DNA of 64,000 nucleotides from positions 3,001,553-3,065,552 of the forward strand of contig JADCRB010000028.1 in assembly GCA_021464245.1 (NCBI GenBank). The letters run 5' to 3'. This stretch comes from Carallia brachiata (taxonomy: Eukaryota; Streptophyta; Magnoliopsida; Malpighiales; Rhizophoraceae). Below, in pieces: positions 62,920-64,000 of this stretch. Under the pieces are notes generated by a model. It did not search any database and was not told the DNA's origin. It saw only the letters and a program-made list of their open reading frames with translations. Both the position numbers and the translations under genes were made by a program. Numbering within the stretch: the first letter of the stretch is position 1; each line of letters opens with the position of its first letter.

Positions 62920-64000
62920 AAGTTTAATTTGGGTTAAATAAGTCATTAAAATGCAAGAAAATCACTTATTTGTAAGAAATGAAGTGATTTAGCCTCTTTA
63001 TTCGTGACACAAATGGTCTTATGCAACCAATAAATGCAAATTTTGATCAATTGCACACTTATTGGAGGGAATTGAAAGCATTTAACACCCCAAAAGGTGT
63101 TGAAATGGTTTTTATATTGAAATTAAAGGTTTTTGTAAGCATTTATGCTTAATTTAAGTTTAATTTGGGTTAAATAAGCCATTTAAATGCAAGAAAATCA
63201 CTTATTTTCAAGAAATAAAGTAATTTAGCCTCTTTATTTGACACAAATGGTCTTATGCAGCTAAAATGCAAATTACGATCAATTGAACACTTATTAGAGG
63301 GAATTGAATGCATTTAACACCCCAAAAGGTGTTGGAAATGGTTTTGCATTGAAATTAAATTTTTTAAGCATTATACTTCATTTAAGTTTAATTTGGGTTA
63401 AATAAGCCATTAAAATCAAGAAAATCACTTATTTGCATGAAATGAAGTAATTTAGCCTCTTTATTCATGACACAAATGGTCTTATGCACTAATAAATGCA
63501 AATTATCAATTGAACACTTATAGAGGGAATTGAATGCATTTAACACCCCAAAAGGTGTTGGAAAAGGCTTTTATGAAATTAAAGGTTTTTGTAAGCATTT
63601 ATACTTAATTTAGTTTAATTTTGGTCAATAAGCCATTAAAATGCAAGAAAATCACTTATTTTCAGAAATGAAGTAATTTAGCATCTTTATTCGTTACACA
63701 AATGGTCTTATGCAGCTAATAAATGCAAATTACGATCAATTGAACACTTATTAGAGGGAATTGAATGCATTTAACACCCAAAAGGTGTTGGAAAAGGTTT
63801 TTGCATTAAATTAAACGTTTTTGTAAGCATTTATACTTCATTTAAGTTTAATTTGGGTTAAATAAGCCATTAAAATCCAAGAAAATCACTTATTTGCATG
63901 AAATGAAGTAATTTAGCCTCTTTATTCATGACACAAATGGTCTTATGCAACTAATAATTGCAAATTTGATCAATTGCACACTAATTAGAGGGAATTGAAT
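62920..64000 (+). repeat. Segment E pentamer HOR, copy 2 (cut by the window end)
   Basis: The order is alpha (62920), beta (about 63175), epsilon' (about 63405), delta (about 63630) and epsilon (about 63850), in step with copy 1. The window ends within the epsilon monomer at gggaattgaat. Confidence 0.86.

Larger units (their letters stand above)
1..64000 (+). repeat. 237-bp AT-rich satellite DNA array (whole window)
   Basis: The same unit recurs head-to-tail across the window. Its landmarks, in order, are aagtttaatttgggttaaat, a tagcctcttt block near unit position 71, caaatggtcttatgc near 91, a GATC near 126, the dyad aacaccccaaaaggtgtt at 165-182, and gtaagcattta near 217. The consensus is 237 bp and about 29% GC. 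Undeleted neighbours are exactly 237 bp apart, for example starts at 26637, 26874, 27111 and 27348. I estimate about 270-275 copies. I saw no inverted monomer, no inserted transposon and no unique sequence. Arrays of this kind normally form centromeric or pericentromeric heterochromatin, but location and host are inference. I do not recognise the family by name. Confidence 0.98.

Noticed and set aside
1..64000. CENP-B-box-like site at ttcgtgacacaaatg in many monomers
   Set aside because: TTCG and the central A sit at the right spacing, but the required CGGG half is replaced by aatg, and many types have lost the CpG (ttcatgac). This is only a half match, expected by chance in a repeated unit.
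1..64000. CRISPR array, because of regular repetition
   Set aside because: There are no short direct repeats separated by unique spacers. The whole 237-bp unit repeats, without cas genes, in sequence of eukaryotic satellite character.
1..64000. Telomeric repeats, rRNA spacer or tRNA-like segments
   Set aside because: No run of telomere-type hexamers or heptamers, no rRNA-like block and no cloverleaf-forming stretch was seen. The gggttaaat word occurs once per unit and is not tandem.

Overview
The whole 64 kb window is one tandem array of an AT-rich satellite repeat with a consensus monomer of 237 bp (about 29% GC, counted on the consensus). I estimate about 270-275 monomers, all head-to-tail in the same orientation. 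I see no protein-coding gene, RNA gene, transposable element, CRISPR array or unique sequence anywhere. An uninterrupted array of this size with nested higher-order repeats (HORs) is typical of eukaryotic centromeric or pericentromeric heterochromatin. I do not recognise the satellite family. A plant or invertebrate host is plausible, but the sequence does not decide it. Monomer starts below use the phase beginning aagtttaattt.

Six single-base N characters (6689, 16389, 19642, 21810, 30722, 60606) each interrupt the repeat phase, so they look like assembly gaps of unknown length. They divide the window into seven pieces. Segment A (1-6688) is built from eight monomer types, a to h, in the order a-b-c-d-e-f-g-h, present as three variant copies. 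Segment B (6690-19641, with an internal gap) has a 17-monomer HOR of about 3.78 kb followed by a mosaic of its parts. It alone holds ten shortened monomers, about 164 bp long, that share one deletion junction. Segment C1 (19643-21809) has a trimer HOR of about 0.7 kb. Segment C2 (21811-30721) has a 12-monomer HOR of about 2.84 kb. Segment D (30723-60605) is built from five monomer types (alpha, beta, gamma, delta, epsilon) that form 3-, 4- and 5-monomer blocks. These are assembled into a 16-monomer super-repeat of about 3.77 kb, one copy of which has lost a 4-monomer block. Segment E (60607-64000) continues family D as a regular pentamer HOR of about 1.16 kb.

Three of the changes in monomer family (A to B, B to C, C to D) fall exactly on N characters, so the order of these blocks on the chromosome is not proven by the sequence. 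Within segments, the nested duplications and chimeric monomers fit repeated unequal crossing-over or gene conversion.

The many recurring open frames of 63-89 codons are a by-product of a unit that is a multiple of three (237 = 3 x 79). None is annotated as a gene. Patches rich in 1-4 bp deletions alternate with clean stretches and probably include uncorrected sequencing errors.
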